Positions 48,101 to 62,797 of a DNA stretch of 64,000 nucleotides are shown here, one piece after another (position 1 is the first letter of the stretch; each line of letters begins with the position of its first letter). Below the pieces are notes generated by a model. That model made no database searches. It had not been told where the DNA came from and was given only the letters and a program-made list of their open reading frames with translations. The stretch covers positions 294,109-358,108 of the forward strand of contig NW_019774092.1 in the NCBI RefSeq assembly GCF_001039355.2, written 5' to 3'. The stretch comes from Lingula anatina (lineage: Eukaryota; Brachiopoda; Lingulata; Lingulida; Lingulidae). The position numbers and the translations under genes are program-made.

Positions 48101-48325
48101 CCAAAGGCTATAATGGTTTTCATGATCACAATTACCAAGTTGAAATACATGGATAGTACATTATTTACCTCAAAACTCGATAGAATATTATTTTGAAAGA
48201 ACACCAGCATCTATTCCAAGCTTTTACTAAGTTTTCTGTTACACACCCCATCTGCACCAGTACACTGTGAAGTAACATTTGCCAAAAAAAATTTAGTTGG
48301 ACAGATCATATCATCCATTGAAGTG

Positions 48326-48363
<38 letters not shown>

Positions 48364-51300
48364 CTTAAAAGAACTTGAAAACATTTTGGAGCTAAATAAC
48401 AATATAAGAAGCTAAACCACCCCCTATAGAACTGCTTTCCAAACAAAAATGACCACAGTATGTGTATTGAAGTCACTGCCACCCAGACATATCATATGAT
48501 CTCCTGGCATGAACTACACATCAAGTATAGTGTACATGTACAATTTAAAAGCTAGGGCATCCAAAGGCTATATAATTATCAGAGGCCTTCATGGTCTACA
48601 GATCATTTTATACAGGTAGTCCAAGAAAAGAAAGAAATAACACAACGCACCTCTCTGGTTATACTGAAATGGCTGAAATATTACACTTAGACTTATTTTG
48701 ATGCACTGATCATTGCTGTCATTACATACATGGAAGGACATTTCTAAGGTTTTATTTTACTAAAAACAAGCCAAGTTTTGGCTACATGACCTTCTCCAAG
48801 ACCCATTTTAACCATTAGAGATTTATATCACCAAATTTTAAACTGAGACATCAACTTAGAGTTTTACAAGCTAGGCGCTGTCAAATTTTAGGTAGTTTTA
48901 TAACTTCATTAATAATTACATATATATAATATTTTAATGCCCTTTTATCTCTTTTTAAACTGTTACAATATTACTAGTATTTTCTTTTAAATAAAATTAT
49001 ACTTTCCCAGCATTATGCAGCACTGGATATTTATTGGCATCATTTGGTTGTTTTTTTAGTTCCCCTGTCCAACTGTGATATAATGGCCATCTCTGTGCCT
49101 GGTGATCCCGAGTACGCCAAGGCACATGGTGTGTACAAAATGGGACCAGAGGTAAGAATATGCATGCTGTAAAAACAAGTCAGATCATGTGATCTTAGGG
49201 TACAGGTCATGGGATCTCAAGGTCTAGGTCATGTGATCTCAAGGTCCAGGTCATGTGATCTCAAGGTCCAGATCATGTGATCTCCAGGTCTGTGTATTGC
49301 CCATGGTTTGTGTGTCACATAATGGCTCATGTTGTTACAGTGATTCTTAAATGATAATGGAATTCAAGTTAAGAATTTGATTTGTATTTGGTTAAATTTA
49401 TGTATTACATAAAGACTATGCATTTGCAACATGTAATCAAGATAATAAATATAAAAAGTAGTCTCATTTTATGAGACAAAACATTGATAGAAATTAAAAT
49501 TTGATCTGAATTAAAAATTAAACAGAATTTTGATTTCATTATTTATGATTGTAGATCCTAAGGGGTAGTAAGGGAATAACACAGGTATAAAAAGCATGAG
49601 GTAGCAAATAATTCTAAATCACAAACGTCATAAAATGATATTTTTTGATGTCATTGCAAAATGACAGTTTGCCACTTAGAAAAAATTAGGTAGCCTTTGG
49701 TTTTGATATTATAATATTTTATATTGTATATTAAGCACTTTTTAGGTTTGTATCTTGCCAGAGGCATACTATAGATATGAATGCATTTTGATATGTCACT
49801 GCATGAGCACACCAGTATGCAATCTGTTTGTAGATTGGGCCCTCTGGAAAAATCTATATGTACGTCCATGATATATATATGACATTTGGCTCATATTGCA
49901 CACTAGATCTCCTCTGTGAAAGCTCTTTGTGGAAGGTGCACTGCTTTATAATTTACTTCTGGTTCAGTAGAGTGTAAAGTCACTGTGTCAGTTATAGCAA
50001 TGTTGTAATGGTTTATTACCAGGTCCATTACTTCAGACAGCGCAGCAAAGCATCATTTGCAGGTGTGCAATAATAGAGCAAATATTGCGATGTTATTGCA
50101 CAATGTACCCATTTCCAGGGAATCTCGCCATCTTGTTTGCAAGTTTGTATTATGATTGTCAAAACTTGTTGCAACAGTCTTTCCCATTTGCCATGTTTGA
50201 GCTTATCCACAGGGAACAGAAAAAACAAACACTTCCTTGCTACTCTGGTGACTACACCCCAAAACGAAGCAGAAAACCATGTTCACAGCTGTACTCACTG
50301 TTTATTAGACCACCCAAATGTCGAAATCTTGCCAAATATTGAAACTTCAAAGCCTTACCTCTGTACCCTATAACAGTTGAAGAATTGCAATTGGTGCAAT
50401 GTATCTATACTCTATTGACACTAATTATATACAAGTAGCTTAGCATTGATATGATGAGTGTCTTCTGATCAGCATTATTTGCATGGTTCAATAATTTCTT
50501 AGTGAATAAAAAACCTAGGGTTTTTTTAGTAGTTGTTGTTGTTGGTTTGTTTGCATGTTGATTGTAGGTAGCTATCATGGCACAGATAACATTGTCTTGT
50601 TTTAACAAAAATTTAAAAATTTAATATCATTTGTAGTTAATGGCATCACTAGCCTCACTTAAATCTCAAAATACCTTGAGTACTTGAGCCAGACCTTCCA
50701 ATGCTAGAGATAGTTTAACATTTATTAATATTTATTTGACTTTTTTTTTCGATTTATATACAACTCTGAACAGATTCACAAATTTCCTTATATTCACCAC
50801 GAAATAAAAAACTTAACATTACAAAAATGCATTGGACAAGAAACAGAGTGTGCAGAATGAGGTGACACCTAGTGGGTGTCACTTAAACCACATCATTGTT
50901 TGGACAAGTTTATTATCATTCAAGCAAATATATTTGAGAAAAAATGAATAAATANAAGAATTTGATTTGTATTTGGTTAAATTTATGTATTACATAAAGA
51001 CTATGCATTTGCAACATGTAATCAAGATAATAAATATAAAAAGTAGTCTCATTTTATGAGACAAAACATTGATAGAAATTAAAATTTGATCTGAATTAAA
51101 AATTAAACAGAATTTTGATTTCATTATTTATGATTGTAGATCCTAAGGGGTAGTAAGGGAATAACACAGGTATAAAAAGCATGAGGTAGCAAATAATTCT
51201 AAATCACAAACGTCATAAAATGATATTTTTTGATGTCATTGCAAAATGACAGTTTGCCACTTAGAAAAAATTAGGTAGCCTTTGGTTTTGATATTATAAT

Positions 51301-54300
51301 ATTTTATATTGTATATTAAGCACTTTTTAGGTTTGTATCTTGCCAGAGGCATACTATAGATATGAATGCATTTTGATATGTCACTGCATGAGCACACCAG
51401 TATGCAATCTGTTTGTAGATTGGGCCCTCTGGAAAAATCTATATGTACGTCCATGATATATATATGACATTTGGCTCATATTGCACACTAGATCTCCTCT
51501 GTGAAAGCTCTTTGTGGAAGGTGCACTGCTTTATAATTTACTTCTGGTTCAGTAGAGTGTAAAGTCACTGTGTCAGTTATAGCAATGTTGTAATGGTTTA
51601 TTACCAGGTCCATTACTTCAGACAGCGCAGCAAAGCATCATTTGCAGGTGTGCAATAATAGAGCAAATATTGCGATGTTATTGCACAATGTACCCATTTC
51701 CAGGGAATCTCGCCATCTTGTTTGCAAGTTTGTATTATGATTGTCAAAACTTGTTGCAACAGTCTTTCCCATTTGCCATGTTTGAGCTTATCCACAGGGA
51801 ACAGAAAAAACAAACACTTCCTTGCTACTCTGGTGACTACACCCCAAAACGAAGCAGAAAACCATGTTCACAGCTGTACTCACTGTTTATTAGACCACCC
51901 AAATGTCGAAATCTTGCCAAATATTGAAACTTCAAAGCCTTACCTCTGTACCCTATAACAGTTGAAGAATTGCAATTGGTGCAATGTATCTATACTCTAT
52001 TGACACTAATTATATACAAGTAGCTTAGCATTGATATGATGAGTGTCTTCTGATCAGCATTATTTGCATGGTTCAATAATTTCTTAGTGAATAAAAAACC
52101 TAGGGTTTTTTTAGTAGTTGTTGTTGTTGGTTTGTTTGCATGTTGATTGTAGGTAGCTATCATGGCACAGATAACATTGTCTTGTTTTAACAAAAATTTA
52201 AAAATTTAATATCATTTGTAGTTAATGGCATCACTAGCCTCACTTAAATCTCAAAATACCTTGAGTACTTGAGCCAGACCTTCCAATGCTAGAGATAGTT
52301 TAACATTTATTAATATTTATTTGACTTTTTTTTTCGATTTATATACAACTCTGAACAGATTCACAAATTTCCTTATATTCACCACGAAATAAAAAACTTA
52401 ACATTACAAAAATGCATTGGACAAGAAACAGAGTGTGCAGAATGAGGTGACACCTAGTGGGTGTCACTTAAACCACATCATTGTTTGGACAAGTTTATTA
52501 TCATTCAAGCAAATATATTTGAGAAAAAATGAATAAATAATTAAACAAATAGTGTGCCCTTTAGGACAGCGTGCCTCAGGAAGCTTTATTTCACAATTCC
52601 AGTTTGCTATAGGCTTTATCCCAAACACCAGTTGGCAAAAACCTGACAAGCAGATAGTAAATCAGTGTGGATAGTCACAGATTAGGCTCCTTGTTTTGGT
52701 TAACTTTAATGAAAATAATGTGTGTATGGTATCTGAAGAGCTCTAGACATTGTAGAACATTTCAGCTAATTTTTATATCCAAAGTGTATCAGCTTCCTTA
52801 TGTTTAATTTTTCTGCATATGCCAGCTTATAGCTAACTCACATATGGAGACTATAAAATTAAGTTATGCAGAAGCCGAGGCACATTGTATCTGCACCTCA
52901 TGGTACATGAGGGTACATTGAACTATATGATGAAGTTTATTGCTGTTTTTGGTCAAATGCTATGTATGCGAATGACAGTACATGAAGTACAACTTGCAGG
53001 CCTGCTTAACAGTGTCAGAATACATGATTTTATATACACTTGCATGTGAAGATTTGTTACTGGCTTGTTTGCACATTCATGCTTATTTTTTTGAAATAGA
53101 AGTCAGGTATTCTGCTAAAAGAATGGATTTAAGTAGATGCATTTATAATTTTTGATTTTTCAATTTCCATTGGATATTTTAATGCTTAAGTCTTAAAACT
53201 GTTTCATTATTGAAATAATCTGAACTCCTGTTTTTTTTGTTGTTTTTTCTACCACATTTAAAATTGAATATTTTCAGGGTTCTGTGGAAGAGATTATATT
53301 CAGAGGCAGCACAGAAGAAATAGCAAAATGCGCCAATAACAACGGCAAAGTGCCCATAGTACGGATGCATGCATGCACATCTAACTCAACAGATGCACTC
53401 ACACACACACACACAATTGTACAGTTTTAACTTTATTTAATTGTAATTCATCAACAGTATCAAAAATGAAACTGCAATATATTTCTTTCTCACACTTTCT
53501 CATACTTTCACATGAATAATTATTTTAATTTGGAATAGGCTTATGCCTATGAACCTTTATAAAAATCAAATGTATCAGCCAAAGCATCAGTTAATTGGTG
53601 ACAAATAATTGGTGACAAATATCATCAAGCTTATTAGATTAATAGTGATGAAATGTCAAGTGTTGGGCAGGATATTTTTTAAGTTTGTTGTCTCCTGTAT
53701 ACAGGCTGTGGGGGTCATGTACCTGAGTCCCAAAGTGGCCGAGAAACTGTCCCAGTTCCACTATCTCCCTCCACTGGATGCCTGCACATACATGGGACTC
53801 GACTCAGGAGCCAAACCATTGGAGGTAACCCTTAGCAAACTGAAAAGTTTGCAGCAATATTGCAGCAATACTAAAAGTTTGCAGTAACGAGTTTGTAAGA
53901 AAAATTTTTATTGCTGCTCATTTGCAGCCATTTTGAAGCAAATTTGGTGAAAACTTGTAAGAAGAAATTGCAGTTTGCAGCAATATTGCAGCAAAACTGC
54001 TGCAAATTTGCTGCGAATTTGCAGCAGGCCTGGTATTTTGTTAAGCGAATACAAGGCTATGAACTTTTTATCACTGTTCTTTGTCAGGGCTGTGGCCAGC
54101 AATTTCAAAGGAGGTGGGTTCTTGAGCTGATACTGTAGTCTTTTTTACCTCCTTATGTGGTCCCAACTTGATAATCAGGATAAAATGTAGTTCCAATTCT
54201 GATTCAGAGCGGAACTTTGCTAGCCAATTCCTCCCCCCTCCCCTCAAACTCATCCAGCTTAAAGCCTGAACAATTTGTGTTATGACAAACCTCACAATAA

Positions 54301-57300
54301 AGAGATTGTTATTTTTGTGTGTCATAAAACAAACCTTTGCATAATCTAAACAATTAACAGTAACTGTTGTTATTTTATTTGGTATCATAAACATCCAAAT
54401 CACGTCCTTAGTAGATGAGGGTTAGACAGTGTGGATAAAAAGCTGCCCATTACAGGCTCATGCAAATAATACTTTGAAGATACCAGAGGGAGCATAATGC
54501 TAAGGCAGTGTTCACACAAGATAGTGGAAATCTGACCTTTTGCATCAAAGTCATCAGTTCTAACCTACTTGGATTCCATCACATCTTTGTACCTGAGCTT
54601 TTGGTTTTTGTTGTTGTTTAATGACGTATTTCATTAAGTATTTAGTACCTCACTTTATTCTATGTTAAGATATAATATAACGTATTAAATTATTAAATTA
54701 CAATGTACAAAAATATCAAAAATAAATGTTATACAATATAGCCCCTTGCTGAAATTTTCATGTATTGGTTTTGAAATAAATATATATATAAATATTTTTC
54801 TGATATTTTTTTAAGCTGTCCCTCTTCTATGACTTCCTGTTGCCCATGTGCAGTGCCATAACTGAACAGCAGTACGTGGATAATGTGGAAGGCAAAAAAG
54901 ACACGCCTGTTTCCATGGCAACCAGTGAGACGGATGTCTACAAGCGAGCAAGAAGATTACTGTGGCGAAATCTATCAGGACTGAAGCTAAAAGCAGGTTA
55001 ATGGGTGAAACCAGAAAAATAATTTGACAGGACCGAAAATATTTATGCATTTTTAGAATTATTTTTGTCTTTTGGTTGTTCAATAGCAAAATTTATTTAT
55101 GTCCAAACTTGTTTGTTATGCAGCAACTAAGGATTATTGACGCTAAGTATCTAGTGAAGAATTTTAGTGAAATATAGTGAAAAATTAAGCTGAAGAATAA
55201 ATAAAACACTTGATGACAATCATGAAATGCATTTAACTTTAACAAGTATGATAGATTTGAAGTAGTATACACTGTTTCTGTTCGATTTTCATCGTATTGA
55301 TTTTACAGTACCAGACTAGATTATGAACTTCTTGCTAGACAAGGAGCTCCTTGCTAAAATAGGAACTCCATACTAGACTAGGAACTCCTTGCTAGACCTA
55401 TAAGAACTCCTTTCCATATACATTTAGTGCATTTTTTCTTAACTTAATTCTATTTTTTTTAGTTTTGATAGAAGATGGAGGTTTTGAATATCTGGCCAGA
55501 ACTGGGGAGCAACATCGCAGACATGTCCTGGAGTGCCCCCTTAAGACTCTGGCCAGTTGTAATAGCAATGTCATGTGGCAAAACATGGCACATTCTCACA
55601 TAACTGTAAGTTATTTAACAAGACCTACAGAACTAGACTTTGAAAAAAAGAACAGTATACAATTCCATATAAATGTTGTAATAACAACATTATTTGGTAA
55701 AACTTTGCATTAAGAAGTCTCATTACTGAAAAGAAATTAAGAGTAGAGAATTTTTATATGGTGCTGATAATAAGAGTACTGCCTCTGATTCATATAATAC
55801 ATCTTCCATTTTATTTTGAATAACCACACAGTTTATTTATAGCCTATTAATGCTATTATTTCCCTTTTTTGTAATCTAGAAAGATGCAACAATAGATGGC
55901 AGCTGTGTTGTTCTAAATTCTATGATTGAAGGTCACATTACTGTGGCTGCAAGGACAACCATCTCACACTGTGACCTCAAAGGTCACATTACAGTTGGCA
56001 AGGGCTGCGTGCTCAACAATGTGGCACTGACACCAGAGGAGTTCAAGGTGAGACTGGGACCACACACTGACTGATTTTAAACTAAAACCAGTTCAAAATG
56101 GAAATCCACTGTGGTGTTAAAAGGAGTTAATTTGACTCAGGTTGGGATAGAGAGAGGGAGATAAAGAGATGTTTGAGATAAGTCCATGCCATATTTAGTA
56201 GTCAAAGGTCAAGATTTTGGCACGGGCAGAGAGAAAGAATTAATATACGGTAATGACTCGATCTTTTCAATGGGGAAAATTGTGAATTTTACAGATACTG
56301 TATTTTTAAGTCATAATTTCTTAAAATAAGAGTATTTATACTGAGTGGTTACAACAAAATTGAAAAGCAAACTACCTTATAATTCTATTCTATGCATTAA
56401 AAGCTCCACACATGCTACAAAATTATAATTTTTATGATTTTAAAATAACGTATCTGAAAGTTTGATCATTTTTGTCCATTGAAAAGATCGAGTCGTTACC
56501 ATAATCTTTCCAGTTTAGGTGGTTGCAATTAACTGGGGCAGCTTGCACACATGGCACAATCTGGCATTGTTTGTAACTGATAAAATACTTAAATAAAGTT
56601 TAGATTTTGTTTGTAAAGCGTGATTATTCTTGTCAACATTTTTTATTGTAGCAGAACATTGGTAAATTATTTCATCCTTTTAAGAGGCAAGAAATTATTG
56701 AAATTGTGTGGTAAACAGGTTCCCAAACTTTGGTTTCAGAAAAACCAGTTCAGCATTCCTGATGATATTGTTCTTCAAGGATTTCATATCAAGCTTTCTA
56801 TGGGGAAAGATGAGAACAGACAATATGTTCTTGTTGTGTTTGGGGTACATGACATCTTGAAAGTAAGTTTGTTGCCAAGACTCAATCTTCGGTTTTTAGG
56901 ATTTTTGCATAAAGAAAATTTATACAGAAGATTTGTAAGTGACATAATTTTGGTATTGTATGTGACCTAGACACAATTTAACCAATGTGACCCATACATG
57001 ACCCATATCCTTAGTATTGGATGTGACCTCGACAGAATGCAACCTTGATAAGGCATATTTTATGGTATTTCTGTACCTAATGACATGCCTAAAACTATTT
57101 TGTCTTTATTTTGCTTTTATTGTCTTTTAGATACCAATATGGCAAGAAAAGAGTACTTTCTGTAACCGGCCGTGGTACGAGTTTCTGCGTTCATCAGGAG
57201 TGACCAAGCATGACCTTTGGCCAGCTGAGAAAGTATGCACATCCTGTATACTGTAACACTTAGTCTTGATTAATATAATATAAATAATACTATTAATTAA

Positions 57301-57627
57301 TAAAATTACAAATGTTGGATTCATCCAATTTGAAGACTCCAATGAAATGTTTACAGTTTATTTCTTTAATATAACTCAAGCCCATAATTTACCTGTGTCA
57401 TTCTTCATATAATAATGATATATCACAGTTGTTGTTTTTTCTTCCAGAGTGACAATGAAAAATCCCTGTTTAATGCGAAGTTATTTCCTGTTCTACACAT
57501 CAGGCAGCCTATCAACTTGAAGGATATCACGTGGCTGATGGGCATGGACAAGAAAGATAACTTGTTGGATAAGTATGTGCACTGTATATATAATGATGAC
57601 ATGCTTAAAGTAGTTATATATGTGGAT

Positions 57628-57658
<31 letters not shown>

Positions 57659-58695
57659 TTACTGCCAGTATTTCCTGGATATTATTGTCTACCTGTAAAA
57701 CTATTTTTACTTCTTTCTTTGTTAACTCCCAAGTGAGTTTATAAAAAATTCTGTTAGTCATTACCTGTTTTTTTTTAAATGATTGAGCAAGAGTTGGATG
57801 TATTTCATGAACATTTTATTCAATGGATTAAAAACGTAGGCTCTGTTCTGTTAATGTAAGTTGTAGTTTGACAATTTTTTATATTTAACTCTGCAGATGG
57901 AGAGCATCCTGGCGTCTGTCTCTAGAGGAAATACTGAAATGTGTGGACCTAGCTCTGGAGCTGAAGAAAAGAGAGTGAGTGACCTTGACAATTACCTTCA
58001 CCATGACCTAGACCTTGACCTAGAGTGTAACTGTGATACAAAATGTCTCCTCGTAGAAGTCAGGACCTTGACAGTGCACTTAATTGGGCGTTGGATAATT
58101 AAAAAAAAAAAATAGGTTTAAATGTCTGTGGACACAACCTTCTTGTGTTGAAATATGCATATTACACTATCAGCTAGATTTTTCTAAAAGAGGACAGCAC
58201 AAGATTTAATTGACTAAAACAATGAGTTATTCAAGAATGCAATAGACAATGCTAACTTATGACAAAAGTTTATAAGCAGTCACTGACCTTTAAGAGCAGA
58301 TATTTTGTTTGACAACAAGAAGATAGATATTAGATGTTAGATAATATCTGTGTCAGTCAACAGTGTTCACACCATAAAAAATGTATGTATAGTCATCACC
58401 ATCATCATAGTAGACATGTTCATTGAGAGGTCTTACAGGTTTCTAAACATCATATATCAATATAATTACAATGGAGCAGTGATTTTACTTTTGAAAAATG
58501 AGGTTAAGCTTTAAAACTGACAAGTCTGAAACATGATGTTTTTTCCAGGGACCTTTTCTACCGCATTGGCTGCCAGCAGATTTGGGATGTCCTGCAAGGC
58601 CACAGTGACCGCACCTCTGCCCTCCTCAATCTGTTCAATAGTGCAGCAGTGGACGGTCATCATCAGGAGATACTGGAGACACTGGACAAGTGTAC

Positions 58696-58791
<96 letters not shown>

Positions 58792-61700
58792 TGCACGCAC
58801 ACATTGCCTAAATACATACATACAAACTTGACTATTTTTCTCATAAGTGTTTCATTATTTGCTACAGAAAAAAAATACAATAAGATCATACTCACACTTT
58901 GAACACTTGCAACAGAACAAGAACCATCTAACATTTCCATGATAGATTATATAATTTATATGTTATTTATAATATATAACTTATGTATATAGTATATAAT
59001 TTTAATTTGTGTGATTTATACTAAAAAAAAACAACATACATCTAGTAATAAATCATATGATTTGTATATATGTAGTTGCGTGTAGCACTAGTGACCCCGG
59101 ACTGGCTGCAAGAACTCTGGCTCAGGTGGCAGATGTCTTGGGGTTTATGGCTAACAAGAGAGGGGGGATGAGGAGTGGTCCTGCTGCTAATAAAGCTTGG
59201 AGCAAGGCATACAAATTACTAGAGGTTGGCAACTAGACTTCAGAAATGGCTCGATCATTTCAACAGGCAAAAAATATCAATTTTGCAAATACATAATTTT
59301 GTAATTATTAAAAATTTCTTTGTGGCATTTTGGTGCTTTTACTGATTAAAATAGAACTGTTAGCTGGTCTGCTTTTCAAATGCGTTGCTACCACTCAGAG
59401 GTGGTGATCTAATTTCCAGAATTTATTACTTAGAAAAAAACACAATACCTGTAAAATGCACACTTTTCCTAGTTGAAATGATTGAGCAATGACCTTATTT
59501 AAAAAAAGAAAATATTATTGGGCTATTGGATTGCTTTTCAATAGCTTATTAATAAAAGCTATTGTTTCAATTTTATTTGATGTATTTTGATAATATGATG
59601 TAATATAATGTAGTGTAATATAGTGTGGTGTATATATGCATATCTAGTGTGTGATATTATATAACATCTTATAAAATGTATTTATTAACATGCTTTGAAT
59701 CAATAATTCATAAAAGTAAGAAGAATTTTCATCTGTAGGCTGGAAGCCGTTGTTCATTTTTTTTCATCTCAAGACGGCTTTACATCTGTTATTTTTATTA
59801 TTATTGTTTTTGTTGTCGTTATTTTTGTATGGAAACTACTTTAAGGCACACGAAGAAGGTCCAACTTTTATAGAGCAAATGTCAATTTTTCTGGAAATTT
59901 CAATACCTAGCTTTTTATCTCCACAGTACAACAAGTCAAAAACTGTTAACAAAATTATGGTCTTGTGATCTGCTTTTGATCACAAATTTTTGTGCCTAAA
60001 TTTTATTCATAACAGTTTTAGAAAATAGAACTTTACAACTGGAAAAACAAGAATATAAATTACAATTTTATGAAAAAATTGTGTAGACAAAATACTTTTG
60101 TTACTAAGGAAAAATTGCTGAAATTTCCAGAAAATCTTTTTGCTATAGAAACACATACTGTGTGCCTTGAAATCATCCTTTCAATACAAAGGGAACGAGT
60201 GACATACAAGTATGCTGAAGTCGGTCTACAGTAATGTGCCATGAATTGCATACAGAAGAAATTAATTAAAATAAGGAAAAGATCATTTTCATGAAATGGG
60301 AGGTGCTCAGAAATTTTATGAAATTCTGTCATTTTTTGACCAGAAGTTGTCTGTTCATCACTAGGCCCTATGTCAGTCTGTTAGATTTTTATGAGTCCAA
60401 AAATAGCCCGATGGCCAATTTTTAAGCTGTACGAAATTCACTAAAATCAAGATCGTGCAAAATTGCTTACTGGTCGAAATTCACGGTCCTTAAAAAAACT
60501 ACAGATAGCCGATTCTAAAATTGTTCGAAATTTAGGAGCTATTTAAAATTCATCACACATAATCGTAAACCTTATGGTGTTTCATGTTCCAGCAAGCCAC
60601 TGAGGAGAGTATCCGTGAGGGGGTGAGAGCCATGGCGGAGGAAAGACAGAAGTGGCTGGACAGACCTGAACACCTGATCAGAGCAGCAAGACACTACGAG
60701 GGTGCTGCTCACATCCTGATTAGAAAAGCCGTCCAGACTGTACAGAATGTATGGAACTTGCTGTCTAAGGCAGCTATTTTCTTGAGCACTTCCTTACAGA
60801 AAATATTTTGTTGAGAGTTTTAAAGTTTTTTGTCTTTTGGAATGGTGCTTGGCTCTACATGAAGAAGGAAATGTAGCATGAAGCCCAAGCAGGTTATGCC
60901 ATCTTTTGAAAAACTGTTTACAAGTTAAAATCCAGCACTTAAATGTTGAAGTAGGAGATAAATATTGGATCACAGAAAAGTTAACATAATTGTTTGGTAT
61001 ATGGATCTGTTAAAGACACAGCAAACCATGATTGGTTTCGATTTCTTGGGTCAATGTAAGAAATAACATCTGAAATAGAAGTTAACATAATTGTTTGGTA
61101 TATGGATCTGTTAAAGACAGAGTAAACCATGATTGGTTTCGATTTCTTGGGTCAATTTAAGAAATAACATCTGAAATAGAAGTTGCCATTTGATACCATC
61201 TTTCACTTTTTTTTTTTTTAAATTTAGTTCATCACTATCACCCCTACGGAGCCCATTCCCATGAACAAGTGGGTCATTGCCGAGGCGCCTGCCAGGGCTG
61301 ACTTTGCTGGGGGTTGGTCCGACACTCCACCAATCACATATGAGCATGGAGGTGCTGTAGTGGACTTAGCACTACTGGTGGATGGCAAGGCAAGCTTTTT
61401 GTTGTGTATTCTTTAACAAGTATAGAATATGTAAGCCAGGCTTGTAGTCAGCTATATCAAAGGGGGGGGGGGGGTATTTTTTGTAAAAAAAAAAAAAAAA
61501 AAAAAAAAACTGGTCCCTTCTGCTTTAATAGCATAGAACCTATATCACGTTTTGATTCAAAAAGGACTTTTTCTTGGCCAAATATATAATTCATTTGAAC
61601 CCCCCCCCCCCCGGCAATTGATCAAATAATGAGAAAATGTTAGTAAAAAGGCCATGCTAGTCGACTAATCAGAAGCCTAGAAATTACAAGAGGTTTTAAA

Positions 61701-62406
61701 AGAGCAGAGTAAAATCTGTAATGTTTTTACCTCCTTGTGAGGTTTAATCTATTACACACAAAGTTTCCTTCAAAAGCCAAAAATACTTTTATTGTTCAGT
61801 TTTGTAGTTTTTATGTGATAATATATTTCTTGAAAGTCTTTCAAAGCACATACGATGTCAGTTGTTTATACTTCCTTACAAATAAGGTCTTTAATGCAGG
61901 TCTGCATTATGAATGCTTTTCCAGTACTGCAATGTTTTTATTGCATTTGTGAAGTAGTGTCATGTTGTAATACCTAACTGTACTATTTATTTTAATACAT
62001 GTTTTAACTAGGGTTTTTTTTTATTTTTTCAGAAGCCAATTGGAGTGAAAGTTAGAAGAATTCCTGTGTAAGCATACATTATATGAGTTTTAACACTTAC
62101 AACTGATGGAAGTAAGGCAACAGTTTTCCAGTTAGAAATCTATAAAAGTTTACAAAAACCCAATAAGTCTTTTTCTTGCCACATACTCAGTCTCAAGTTA
62201 TCTGTCAGTCAACGTAAAATCCCTTCTGATTGGTGTATTTCTTCAGTCCTGTCATCATCTCAGTGATTGGCGGGGAGGGCGGGACTACCACCAGGGTGTG
62301 CTGTGAGCAGTTGTCAGATCTAGAGAACTACAACAAGCCACACGCTCCAGGTAATTGTAATTGTTATAGCTGATATTTTTTAATGATTGAAGAAATTCCA
62401 AATTGT

Positions 62407-62449
<43 letters not shown>

Positions 62450-62763
62450 TCTTTAATTAGAGAATGTTTTAAAAAAGTGTCAAGTAACTCTCCTTCTTAA
62501 AAAATATCTTTTAATATTTCTGTACTATGGAAAATATTCATAAAGCTTTGGCCCTCTCTCTGTTAGCTGCCTTGGTGAAGGCTGTTGTGTGCATGACAGA
62601 GATAGTAGACTTGATGTCAAGTCAGAGCCTAGAAGATCAACTCACTGAGCGCTACCAGGGGGGATTTGAAATAGAAACCTGGTCAAATTTGCCAAGGGGA
62701 TCAGGTATGTTGAGTATAAGTATCACTGTGTACCTTGCACAAGTGCATGCATGTGCACGCACA

Positions 62764-62797
<34 letters not shown>

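Noticed and set aside
49651-52193. Pairs of identical open frames repeated 1585 bases apart
   Set aside because: They are identical only because of the 1584-bp duplication; none resembles a protein family.
54071-54403. 110-codon open frame on minus in FCSK intron 8
   Set aside because: No recognisable domain, overlaps intron and repeat sequence; chance.
58511-58811. Open frames with long SL, ER or HT runs around 58.7 kb
   Set aside because: They are translations of the TC/AC microsatellite plus FCSK exon 16 in wrong frames. The same applies to HT, CV and YI runs at 6.2, 24.7, 32.1, 35.1, 41.6, 44.8, 48.3 and 62.8 kb.
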